A stretch of DNA of 6,561 nt from CAYTSW01 sp964440605. Its GTDB lineage: Bacteria; Planctomycetota; Phycisphaerae; Phycisphaerales; UBA1924. The position numbers and the translations under genes are program-made. Positions 1 through 6,561 of this stretch are shown in pieces; positions within the stretch are counted from its first letter, which is position 1; every line of letters starts with the position of its first letter. Under the pieces are notes generated by a model that was not told the DNA's origin, searched no databases, and worked only from the letters and a program-made list of their open reading frames with translations. The DNA lies in assembly GCA_964440605.1 (NCBI GenBank), contig CAYTSW010000148.1, positions 1 through 6,561 of the forward strand. The letters run 5' to 3'.

Positions 1-300
1 CGCCTTGCACTGCCCCATCACACGCTCCGGCGGCGCATCGGCCCGCACGACGAGATGCACATGGTTCGACCGGACGTTCAGCGCATGAACATGCCACCCC
101 CGATGGTCGCACTGGGCCCGGATCACTTCATCGACGACCGGGCGATGCCTCATCGACCCCAACGCGGAGCGCGTGAGCCCCGTGGACCGTTCCCGGTACG
201 CCGACGTCGGCTCATTCAACCCACGATGGCGCGACGCCCAACCCCGACGATCCCCCGGCAGCCACGACCCATAGGTGGTCCAAGTAATGAAGAAGTCCAC
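1..300 (-). CDS. REP-associated tyrosine transposase (RAYT; Y1/IS200-like HUH family), N-terminal part
   Basis: The minus strand encodes 100 residues that stay open to the window edge, so the C-terminus is missing. Seen: an N-terminal FITWTTYGSWLPGDRRG segment, typical of this family, and the metal-binding HUH motif at residues 80-82 within SNHVHLVV, followed by PPERVMGQCKA. In the Y1 transposase family the HUH histidines coordinate a metal ion and a tyrosine a little further on attacks DNA; that tyrosine would lie just past the edge and cannot be checked. The start is GTG at 298-300: an in-frame TAG sits directly before it, so nothing further upstream is possible. A weak AGGA lies 7 bases upstream. 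RAYTs are known to act on REP palindromes, and a REP-like inverted pair lies just upstream (323-390). The family call is firm; whether the protein is intact is unknown. Confidence 0.88.
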   Translation of the reverse strand, partial: MDFFITWTTYGSWLPGDRRGWASRHRGLNEPTSAYRERSTGLTRSALGSMRHRPVVDEVIRAQCDHRGWHVHALNVRSNHVHLVVRADAPPERVMGQCKA

Positions 301-322
301 CTACCCATCCTAATCCCAACGT

Positions 323-390
323 GCACCGGGCGCGAGCCCGGTGGCCTTCTCGCGCCTAAAGCACAACGCCACCGGGCTCGCGCCCGGTGC
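323..390. repeat. Inverted pair of REP-like palindromes (BIME-like) next to the RAYT gene
   Basis: Positions 323-345 and 368-390 are exact 23-base reverse complements of each other, separated by 22 bases. Each unit is itself a hairpin: a 7-bp stem ACCGGGC/GCCCGGT closing on a four-base loop (GCGA in the left unit, TCGC in the right). This two-level palindrome, with two REP units head to head, is the layout of bacterial interspersed mosaic elements. The pair lies 22 bases upstream of the RAYT start, where cognate REPs are usually found. That the RAYT recognises this repeat is inference from location. Confidence 0.82.
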
Positions 391-421
391 TTATTACGAG
401 TGTATGCATCTCGTCGTGCGC

Positions 422-452
422 AAACGAAAACCCCGGGCTTCCGCCCGGGGTT
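422..452 (-). terminator. Intrinsic terminator of groEL
   Basis: A 10-bp perfect stem (429-438 with 443-452, AACCCCGGGC/GCCCGGGGTT) closes on a four-base loop. Read on the minus strand it is followed by TTTTCGTTTG, a U-rich tail. It lies 27 bases past the groEL stop codon. The stem and loop resemble the REP-like units in this window (GGGCTTCC core), so it may be a captured repeat used as a terminator. Confidence 0.85.
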
Positions 453-479
453 CCTCTACCGATCACTCTGGTGTATGGC

Positions 480-2111
<1,632 letters not shown>

Positions 2112-2155
2112 GGGTGTGTATCTCCTTCAGGGTGTTGCTGCTGTGCTGGTCTGGT

Positions 2156-2223
2156 TGTCTTTGCTGTCTTGACTGTCTTTGGTGGGACGGGCTTCCAGCC
2201 CGTCTGTCTTTGCTTATGTCTTT
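2156..2223. repeat. Short TGTCTTT repeats in the groEL leader
   Basis: TGTCTTT or a one-base variant begins at 2156, 2165, 2174, 2205 and 2217. The first three are tandem with an exact 9-base period (TGTCTTTGC, TGTCTTGAC, TGTCTTTGG). The last two lie in the spacer between the REP-like arms. On the groEL transcript these read as AAAGACA, making an A-rich, weakly structured leader just before the ribosome binding site. No function is known to me. Confidence 0.6.
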
Positions 2224-2264
2224 CTGCCTCCGTAAGCCGAGACGGGCTGGAAGCCCGTCCCACC
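2181..2264. repeat. Inverted pair of REP-like palindromes between the small gene and groEL
   Basis: Positions 2181-2205 and 2240-2264 are exact 25-base reverse complements, separated by 34 bases. Each arm contains its own hairpin, an 8-bp stem GACGGGCT/AGCCCGTC on a three-base loop. The core differs from the pair near the RAYT gene, so this is a second REP-like type. Transcripts of the chaperonin operon could fold either as two small hairpins or one long 25-bp stem. It has no U-tract on the minus strand, so it is not a standard terminator; it may affect mRNA processing or stability. From memory, repeats with this GGGCTTCCAGCCC core are frequent in planctomycete genomes. Confidence 0.85.
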
Positions 2265-2283
2265 GAAGGCATGGCGAAGGCGG

Positions 2284-2487
2284 TCAGCCGAGACGGATCC
2301 ACGCGACGCGTGGTGCGTCGATGACATACTCGTGTCGGCCGTCGGTGAGTTTGACGAGGTGGTCTTCTTCATCGGGGATGAGCATGGCCCGCGGGACGAG
2401 GCACTCGTCGGCGCCTTCAAAGTAGAAGACGACGTCGCGCTCGCCGTTGAGGTTGCTCAAGGCGGTGCGGAGCTGTTGCGGCGTCAT
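2284..2487 (-). CDS. Small protein of unknown function encoded between groES and groEL (67 aa)
   Basis: I do not recognise this family. The product is small and acidic, begins MTPQQLRTALSNLNGERD, and contains a VVFYFEG segment and DEEDHLVKLTDGRHEYVID, a pattern suggesting alternating beta strands. No signal peptide or membrane segment is visible. ATG 2485-2487 is chosen because AAGGAG (2493-2498) sits 5 bases upstream; the longer reading from TTG 2503-2505 would put that site inside the gene. It begins 30 bases after the groES stop on the same strand, so cotranscription with groES is very likely. A role linked to the chaperonin is inferred from position only. It is probably a real gene because of the ribosome binding site and sensible composition, but no homology was tested. 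Confidence 0.7.
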   Translation of the reverse strand: MTPQQLRTALSNLNGERDVVFYFEGADECLVPRAMLIPDEEDHLVKLTDGRHEYVIDAPRVAWIRLG

Positions 2488-2492
2488 GCCGG

Positions 2493-2498
2493 CTCCTT
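2493..2498 (-). promoter_or_regulatory. Ribosome binding site deciding the start of the small gene
   Basis: AAGGAG on the minus strand, 5 bases before ATG 2485-2487. It favours that ATG over the upstream in-frame TTG at 2503-2505. Confidence 0.75.
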
Positions 2499-2517
2499 CG
2501 GTCAAGGTTCAACAGGT

Positions 2518-2853
2518 TCAGTCAAACACCGCGAGGATCTCGTCCTCGGACATGATCAGCAGTTCGTCGTCCTCGAGCTTCACCTCGGTGCCGGCGTAGC
2601 TCGAGAAGATCACCCGCTGGCCGGCCTTGAGCTCGACGGGGATGCGCTCGCCCGTGTCGGTGTTCAGCGCGCCGGTGCCGACGGCTTCGATCGTGCCCGT
2701 GCGCGGACGGTCCTTGGCCGACTCGGGCAGGAAGATGCCGGCGTCGGTCTGCGTCTCGGCCTCGTCGCGGCGGATGAGCACCTTGTTGCCCAGGGGCTTG
2801 ATCATCGTGCGGGCGGACGACTTCTTCTTGGGAGCGGTCTTGGTTGCGGCCAT
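2518..2853 (-). CDS. groES: Co-chaperonin GroES (Hsp10)
   Basis: A 111-residue GroES, the heptameric lid that caps GroEL and closes the folding chamber. Seen: MIKPLGNKVLIRRDEAET at residues 17-34, the family's first strand; a mobile loop with IFL (40-42) in place of the E. coli IVL that docks on GroEL; AGQRVIFSSYAGTEVKL (77-93); and the typical end LLIMSEDEILAVFD. It is longer than the usual ~95 residues because of a 16-residue, Lys/Ala/Ser-rich N-terminal extension (AATKTAPKKKSSART). The start ATG 2851-2853 is supported by GAGGAG at 2863-2868, 9 bases upstream, so the extension appears to be translated; the codon for M17 is the alternative. It is followed after 30 bases by a small gene and then groEL. 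I found no CIRCE operator or clear sigma-70 promoter in the 90 bases upstream. Confidence 0.97.
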   Translation of the reverse strand: MAATKTAPKKKSSARTMIKPLGNKVLIRRDEAETQTDAGIFLPESAKDRPRTGTIEAVGTGALNTDTGERIPVELKAGQRVIFSSYAGTEVKLEDDELLIMSEDEILAVFD

Positions 2854-2943
2854 CTCTGGCGACTCCTCGCTTCAATAAGCGTGCAAAGGGGAACGTGACT
2901 GTCCTACCCCGTCACCCGGGTTTCGTACGTGTTGGTCTGATGA

Positions 2944-3498
2944 CTACGCGTCGCTCGCGCCTCCGCCGACTCCTCCCGACCCCCCCGCCCCCCCATCGCA
3001 CGGCCAGCGGCCGGCGTAGTGGCGGATGAGCACGCGCTGCATCGTCTGGAGCATCGTTTCGAGGTCCACGGGACGCTCGATGACGGCGAACGCGCCGGCC
3101 TGCAACGCCGAGGCGACGTCCCGCGTCTCCTCCCGACGCGTGCGCCGACGCTTGACCACCAGCGTCGGCGGACGCTGCGGCAGGCGGGCCATGATCTGGA
3201 GCAGCCGGTACCCCGCCGGCTCGTCGCAGCTCGGGTCCTGCGGGTCCAGCGGCAGGCCCATGTCGATCACCGCGACGTGCACCGGCACGTGCTTGAGCAG
3301 CTTCTCGGCCTCTACGCCCGAGTCGGCCCGCCAGGAACGGACGCCCATGGGCTCGAGCAGGCGGGGCAGGAGATCGGCCCAGCTCTCGTCCCGCCAGCCG
3401 CCGTAGGAGAGCAGCAGGTTGAACCGCTGCGCACCGTCGGCCTCGCCTCGGGACGAGGCGTGATCGACAGGCGGAATGGGCGGCATCGCGGCTACCAT
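2944..3498 (-). CDS. Response-regulator receiver-like protein with degenerate active site
   Basis: The product resembles a stand-alone receiver domain (about 184 aa from ATG 3496-3498). Seen in that numbering: strand FNLLLSYGG near 26-34, the phosphoacceptor-like Asp79 in VAVIDMGLP, strand PPTLVVKRR (111-119), and AGAFAVIERPVDLETMLQTMQRVL (134-157), matching the alpha4-beta5-alpha5 end of receivers. Deviations: the acidic pair after strand 1 is Ser-Tyr, the conserved Thr/Ser after strand 4 is Lys116, and the conserved Lys in the KP motif is Arg142. About eight extra residues follow the Asp. There is no output domain, only a Gly-rich tail. Such changes suggest a pseudo-receiver that may not signal by phosphorylation. 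The start is uncertain: no clear ribosome binding site precedes ATG 3496 or 3484, and the frame is open up to TTG 3667-3669, but that codon lies in the tail of the upstream terminator. It ends 90 bases before groES, so joint transcription is possible but unproven. Confidence 0.75.
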   Translation of the reverse strand: MVAAMPPIPPVDHASSRGEADGAQRFNLLLSYGGWRDESWADLLPRLLEPMGVRSWRADSGVEAEKLLKHVPVHVAVIDMGLPLDPQDPSCDEPAGYRLLQIMARLPQRPPTLVVKRRRTRREETRDVASALQAGAFAVIERPVDLETMLQTMQRVLIRHYAGRWPCDGGAGGSGGVGGGASDA

Positions 3499-3666
3499 CG
3501 CATGCGCGCTGTGCAAGACGCGGGCCAGTCGTTCGCTGACCGCCAAGGCGTGATGCGGCGGCGGAGCGAGCCGAGCCGCGGGCTCGGCCTGTCGGCCCGG
3601 ACGCACCGGGCTGGGCGCGGGTGCCACTCTGGCAGGCGGGCGGCGACCGCCAAGGCTGACCGCGCA

Positions 3667-3693
3667 CAAGAAAGGGGCCCCTTCAGGGCCCCT
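3667..3693 (-). terminator. Intrinsic terminator of the dockerin-like gene
   Basis: An 8-bp perfect stem AGGGGCCC/GGGCCCCT (3673-3680 with 3686-3693) with a five-base loop; on the minus strand it is followed by TTTCTTG. It lies 27 bases past the stop of the 3721-5367 gene and separates it from the receiver gene and the chaperonin cluster. Confidence 0.82.
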
Positions 3694-3720
3694 CGGTGCA
3701 GGACGCGTCGAGTCAGACGA

Positions 3721-5367
3721 TCAGCGGAGGCACTTGGCGAGCGGCTCACAATCAGTTCGCCCGAACTGGGCACCGAACTCCCCGAAGTCGGCGCCGTCGA
3801 TCCGCCCGTCGAGGTTCAGGTCGAAACTGAGGTCGTACCCAGGATCGCCGGCTTCGAGACCGAACACCAGCCCGAGGATGCCGAAGTCCGCGCCGTCGAC
3901 CACGAGGTCTCTGTTGAAGTCGGCCTTGCAGCCCGGAACGGCTCCCTGCACGATGATGAGGGAGTACTCGACCAGTTCGCCCGCGGCGTTGGCGGTCCGG
4001 TTGCGGGCCGCCATGTCACGGACGCTGTTCACCGCCGGGAGCAGCAGTATCACCGGGTCGACCGGCGCCGGCCCCACGCCGAACGAATCGGGCGCCGGGA
4101 GCGGCGGCAGCGTTTCGGGCGACCGCCAGACGGCAACCGCGTTGAGCAGCGGATCGACCGTGAACAGGACGCTCCAGCTTGAGACATCCGTGCCCGAGGC
4201 GGCGGTGCCGACGATTTGGCCGTCGATCTCCCCGTCGAGGTTGTCCCGCCAGATGGTGTAGTCATCGATGGTGACGGGAGGCGGTTCGGGATCGCCGGGC
4301 AAGTTGTTAACAAGATCGTCGATGACGACAACGGGGCTGGTGGCCTGCGCGTTGGAGTCGATGGTGTACATCACCTGCTTAACGCGCAGGTCTGTGAGAT
4401 CGCGCATCTTACGCAGGAGCACCACCCGGCCCTTGCTGGTGACGTGCAGCGCCCCGACGGCGGTCGTGCGTTGCATCTCGACATCCCCCCAGCCCGCCGG
4501 GTTTGGCAACGGGCCCGAGGCAAGCACGATGGGGTCGGGCCCCGCACTGAGCTGAATATTGTCGACGGCCCACCACCAATCGCTCGTGTTCCCCGAGGCG
4601 TCCGTGCGCACGCCGAAGGCGAGCCAGACGTCGTCGTGGTCCGAAGCGGCGTCGGCGCCGGGGTGCTTGGCGAGGCCGGTGACTCGGCTCTCAACGCCAG
4701 CGTCCGGCAGCGTGAAGGCGGTCAGTTGGAACGGCGACGGTGGCAGACTCTCGCTCAAAACGAAGAGCGTCGCGAGCGCCGGCCAGCCGGCCGGGCCCTC
4801 GCTCTGCAGCGACTCCGCACCGCCGATGATTGCGATCGGCCCCGGCTGACCCGGCGCGGGTTCGACCGCCGCGGCAACCAGACCCTTGCGGCGGTTGCCN
4901 NNNNNNNNNGGGGGAACAGTGGCGGCCCAGGTGCTGGTGTTCAGTCCGTAGATGGCGGCGATGCCCTGCGTCGTATCAACGGGGGTGCCGATCACCAACA
5001 CCGCCGGACCCGCCCCGGTCAAGATTTCGATGGAGTCCTCGACCGTCAACCACTTGAGGCAGTCGTCGCCCGCCTGGCCGCGCAATGACGAGCCGACACG
5101 ACCGCCTTCAACGAGCGTCAAGCCATCGGGCCCCTCGCTCCATCGCTGGTAGTGCACGTTCTCGCCATCACCCTGCTTGTAGCCAAGAGCGATGCGCTCG
5201 AACGTCACCGTTCCTTGCTCGATGACCTCGACCGCCTCGAGTTGCTCGATGAGCAGTTCGCTCGCGAACACGGCCTCGGGCCGGAGGCCGGGCCGGTCCG
5301 CGAGCGCCACGCCCGTAAGAGCGAGTGCAGAGGCAGTGAACATTCTTGTCATTGTTGTGCGTGTCAT
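3721..5367 (-). CDS. Exported protein with C-terminal dockerin-like (EF-hand) domain
   Basis: A secreted protein of nominally 548 residues; the exact length is unknown because of an assembly gap (codons 153-156). Seen: a Sec signal peptide MTRTTMTRMFTASALALTGVALA with an ALA cleavage site after residue 23; a large middle region of unknown fold, including DVWLAFGVRTD and WWWAVDNIQL (about 246-273), a beta-rich segment; and two calcium-loop-like repeats at about 480-540, DFNRDLVVDGADFG and DLNLDGRIDGADFG, flanked by cysteines. Dockerin type I domains bind calcium and in clostridia dock to cohesins; in planctomycetes they are common on exported proteins and their partner is generally unclear. 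No catalytic motif was recognised. ATG 5365-5367 is chosen for its GGGAG site and because it puts the signal peptide at the N-terminus. The reading frame is open on both sides of the gap. It is a single gene followed by its own terminator. Confidence 0.85.
   Translation of the reverse strand: MTRTTMTRMFTASALALTGVALADRPGLRPEAVFASELLIEQLEAVEVIEQGTVTFERIALGYKQGDGENVHYQRWSEGPDGLTLVEGGRVGSSLRGQAGDDCLKWLTVEDSIEILTGAGPAVLVIGTPVDTTQGIAAIYGLNTSTWAATVPXXXXGNRRKGLVAAAVEPAPGQPGPIAIIGGAESLQSEGPAGWPALATLFVLSESLPPSPFQLTAFTLPDAGVESRVTGLAKHPGADAASDHDDVWLAFGVRTDASGNTSDWWWAVDNIQLSAGPDPIVLASGPLPNPAGWGDVEMQRTTAVGALHVTSKGRVVLLRKMRDLTDLRVKQVMYTIDSNAQATSPVVVIDDLVNNLPGDPEPPPVTIDDYTIWRDNLDGEIDGQIVGTAASGTDVSSWSVLFTVDPLLNAVAVWRSPETLPPLPAPDSFGVGPAPVDPVILLLPAVNSVRDMAARNRTANAAGELVEYSLIIVQGAVPGCKADFNRDLVVDGADFGILGLVFGLEAGDPGYDLSFDLNLDGRIDGADFGEFGAQFGRTDCEPLAKCLR
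4900..4909. other. Assembly gap (10 Ns) inside the dockerin-like gene
   Basis: Ten undetermined bases next to a run of five G. The frame is kept across ten bases, so the size may be right, but ten Ns can also be a placeholder for a gap of unknown length. Residues 153-156 of the product are therefore undefined. Confidence 0.97.
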
Positions 5368-5374
5368 GTCGGTG

Positions 5375-5379
5375 CTCCC
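5375..5379 (-). promoter_or_regulatory. Ribosome binding site deciding the start of the dockerin-like gene
   Basis: GGGAG on the minus strand, 7 bases before ATG 5365-5367. The frame stays open upstream to 5529, but those extra 54 codons lack signal-peptide character and would reach to the edge of the upstream terminator. Confidence 0.65.
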
Positions 5380-5525
5380 GAAGTGCGGCATGGGTGAGAT
5401 GAGGCCGATGCGTTCACCAGCCAGGCACGCAGGCGTTGACCGCGCGCATGAGTCACGAACTGCGCAACAGACAGGCTCCGTGCCGCTCGACGCGTCAACG
5501 AATGCGACGATCGCGGCAACGCTGC

Positions 5526-5557
5526 GCACGAAAAAGGGGGCCTCCGAGGAGGCCCCC
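5526..5557 (-). terminator. Intrinsic terminator of the cysteine-rich dockerin-like gene
   Basis: A 9-bp perfect stem GGGGGCCTC/GAGGCCCCC (5536-5544 with 5549-5557) with a CGAG loop on the plus strand; on the minus strand it is followed by TTTTT (5531-5535). It lies 60 bases past the stop codon at 5618. The bases from here to 5367 hold no recognisable gene; a TTGACG near 5483-5488 (minus strand) has no convincing partner -10 box, so no promoter is called. Confidence 0.85.
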
Positions 5558-5617
5558 CTTGGGGTCTCAGGTCAGCGGGTGCGACTCAGGCGCCCGCTGG
5601 CTGGCGTTGACGCGGCC

Positions 5618-6561
5618 TCAGGGGCAGGTGCCCGTGGGGCAGCAGTCGGTCAGGCCGAACTCGCCGCCGAAATCGCCGAAGTCAGCACCGTCGACGACGC
5701 CGTCCATGTTGCTGTCGGCCTGCGGGTTGTAGTTGGCATCGCCAGACATGGAGCCGAACGCGGCGCCGAAGGCGCCGAAGTCGGCACCGTCGACCTGGCC
5801 GTTGTTGTCGAAGTCGAACTGGCAGTTGTTGACGTTGTCGCTCGGGCAGGTGACCTCGGCGCAGGTCTCGTTCGGGAAGAACGTGCCCATGGCCATGTCG
5901 CACTCGGCCTGGGTCAGGCCGTCCTGGCAGAACGTGGCCGAGAGGCAGCACGCACCGGTTTCGACGCACGGGTTATCCATGCAGTCGGTGTCGGCGCCCT
6001 GCCACTCGCCGCCCATGTCGACGCAGTCCTTCTCGGTCTCGATGGTGCACATGTCGCCCATGCAACAGGCACCGACGGGCGGGAGGCAGTCCACCGCGGT
6101 GAGGATGTTGGCGCTGTTGACGACCGCGAAGCGGCCCTCGCCCTCGGCGACGCCGATGTAGTCGAGCTCGGCGAACTGGTCGAACATGTCGAGCTCGCCG
6201 AAGTCGATCGAGCGCGGGTCGCCCAGCTCGGGCCCGCAGATGGGCGGGAGGACCTGGTTGGACATGAAGCCGTAGTCGCCGCTGCTGATGATGGCGTGGA
6301 CCTTGATGTTCTGCGTCTCGGGGTCCCAAGCCGAGCCGTCCTCGTTCTGGAGGGCCGAGATCGGGATGGTGACTTCCATGCCGGTGAGGACGCCCTGGAC
6401 GACCGAGGGGCTGACGCTGAAGAAGGAGTCGGAGCCGGGGTTGCCATCGTTCGAGGCGGGGACGCCCGCGACGTTGGAGTTGTCGATGCCGAGCGCGCCA
6501 GTGAAGGCCGGGGTGCCGGCGCCGGCGAGCACGCCGCCGGGGGTGGTGGTCTGACCGATGA
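5618..6561 (-). CDS. Secreted protein with GACC-type cysteine-rich repeats and C-terminal dockerin-like domain, N-terminus missing
   Basis: The frame is open to the right edge, so the N-terminus and any signal peptide lie outside; about 313 codons are present. Numbering from the Val codon at 6530-6532: residues 1-150 are an acidic, beta-rich region beginning LAGAGTPAFTGALGIDNSN, of unknown function. Two cysteine-rich repeats follow at 154-189 (GACCMGDMC...NPC) and 193-229 (GACCLSATFC...VTC), each with six Cys spaced CC-(4/5)-C-(7/8)-C-(13/12)-C-4-C, suggesting disulfides outside the cytoplasm. A dockerin-like pair is at about 237-297, DFDNNGQVDGADFG and DSNMDGVVDGADFG, then a CCPTGTC tail. 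Such repeats plus a dockerin end are, from memory, common on large exported planctomycete proteins of unknown role. No enzyme motif is seen. An intrinsic terminator follows. It shares its C-terminal module with the next gene downstream but not the rest. Confidence 0.85.
   Translation of the reverse strand, partial: IGQTTTPGGVLAGAGTPAFTGALGIDNSNVAGVPASNDGNPGSDSFFSVSPSVVQGVLTGMEVTIPISALQNEDGSAWDPETQNIKVHAIISSGDYGFMSNQVLPPICGPELGDPRSIDFGELDMFDQFAELDYIGVAEGEGRFAVVNSANILTAVDCLPPVGACCMGDMCTIETEKDCVDMGGEWQGADTDCMDNPCVETGACCLSATFCQDGLTQAECDMAMGTFFPNETCAEVTCPSDNVNNCQFDFDNNGQVDGADFGAFGAAFGSMSGDANYNPQADSNMDGVVDGADFGDFGGEFGLTDCCPTGTCP

Noticed and set aside
323..390. CRISPR repeats
   Set aside because: There are just two units in inverted, not direct, orientation with no spacer array.
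2854..2943. CIRCE operator or heat-shock promoter upstream of groES
   Set aside because: No TTAGCACTC/GAGTGCTAA inverted repeat and no convincing -35/-10 pair was found; a GTGAC/GTCAC pair at 2895-2915 has only a 5-bp stem.
2912..3667. A 251-codon minus-strand frame overlapping the receiver gene
   Set aside because: It is Arg/Ala/Pro-rich with no fold, whereas the other frame gives clear receiver-like strands.
3499..3669. N-terminal extension of the receiver protein to a TTG at 3667-3669
   Set aside because: The TTG lies in the U-tail of the preceding terminator and the extra 57 residues are mostly Pro/Arg/Ala-rich without family likeness.
3019..4182. A 387-codon plus-strand open frame
   Set aside because: It spans parts of two minus-strand genes plus a terminator and is Arg/Gly/His-rich, typical of an antisense shadow.
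4216..5088. A 290-codon plus-strand open frame
   Set aside because: It is antisense to the exported dockerin-like protein, crosses the N gap, and shows no domain or signal peptide.
5368..5529. N-terminal extension of the dockerin-like protein to 5529
   Set aside because: The signal peptide and ribosome binding site support the ATG at 5365-5367.

Overview
The window looks like a scaffold of a GC-rich planctomycete, probably of the Phycisphaerae/Phycisphaerales type. Two secreted proteins end in dockerin-like EF-hand modules with repeated VDGADFG motifs, one of them carries GACC-type cysteine-rich repeats, and there are inverted-repeat palindromes of a kind I recall as frequent in planctomycete genomes. 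The taxonomic call is inference from these traits. A run of ten Ns inside a gene suggests a draft or metagenome assembly.

All six genes lie on the minus strand, so they are read from right to left. The right end (5618-6561) holds the C-terminal part of a secreted protein with two cysteine-rich repeats and a C-terminal dockerin-like domain, followed by a strong hairpin terminator (5531-5557). Next comes a second exported dockerin-like protein (3721-5367) with its own terminator (3667-3693) and the assembly gap at 4900-4909. Both appear to be separate transcription units.

The centre is a chaperonin cluster. A degenerate response-regulator receiver protein (2944-3498) precedes groES (2518-2853), a 67-residue protein of unknown function (2284-2487), an inverted pair of REP-like palindromes embedded in short TGTCTTT repeats (2156-2264), and groEL (480-2111). 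groEL ends in a clear intrinsic terminator (422-452). GroES and GroEL together form the ATP-driven folding chamber. The small gene starts 30 bases after groES and should be cotranslated with it. The palindrome pair lies directly in the leader of groEL and could uncouple GroEL from GroES output. I see no CIRCE operator.

The left end is the N-terminal 100 residues of a REP-associated tyrosine transposase (RAYT, Y1/HUH family). A perfect inverted pair of 23-base palindromic REP-like units lies 22 bases upstream of its start, the arrangement expected for a transposase and its cognate repeat. The most interesting signals are this RAYT-REP unit, the second REP-like family inside the chaperonin operon, the similarity of the groEL terminator loop to that second family, the small gene between groES and groEL, and the degenerate receiver upstream of groES.
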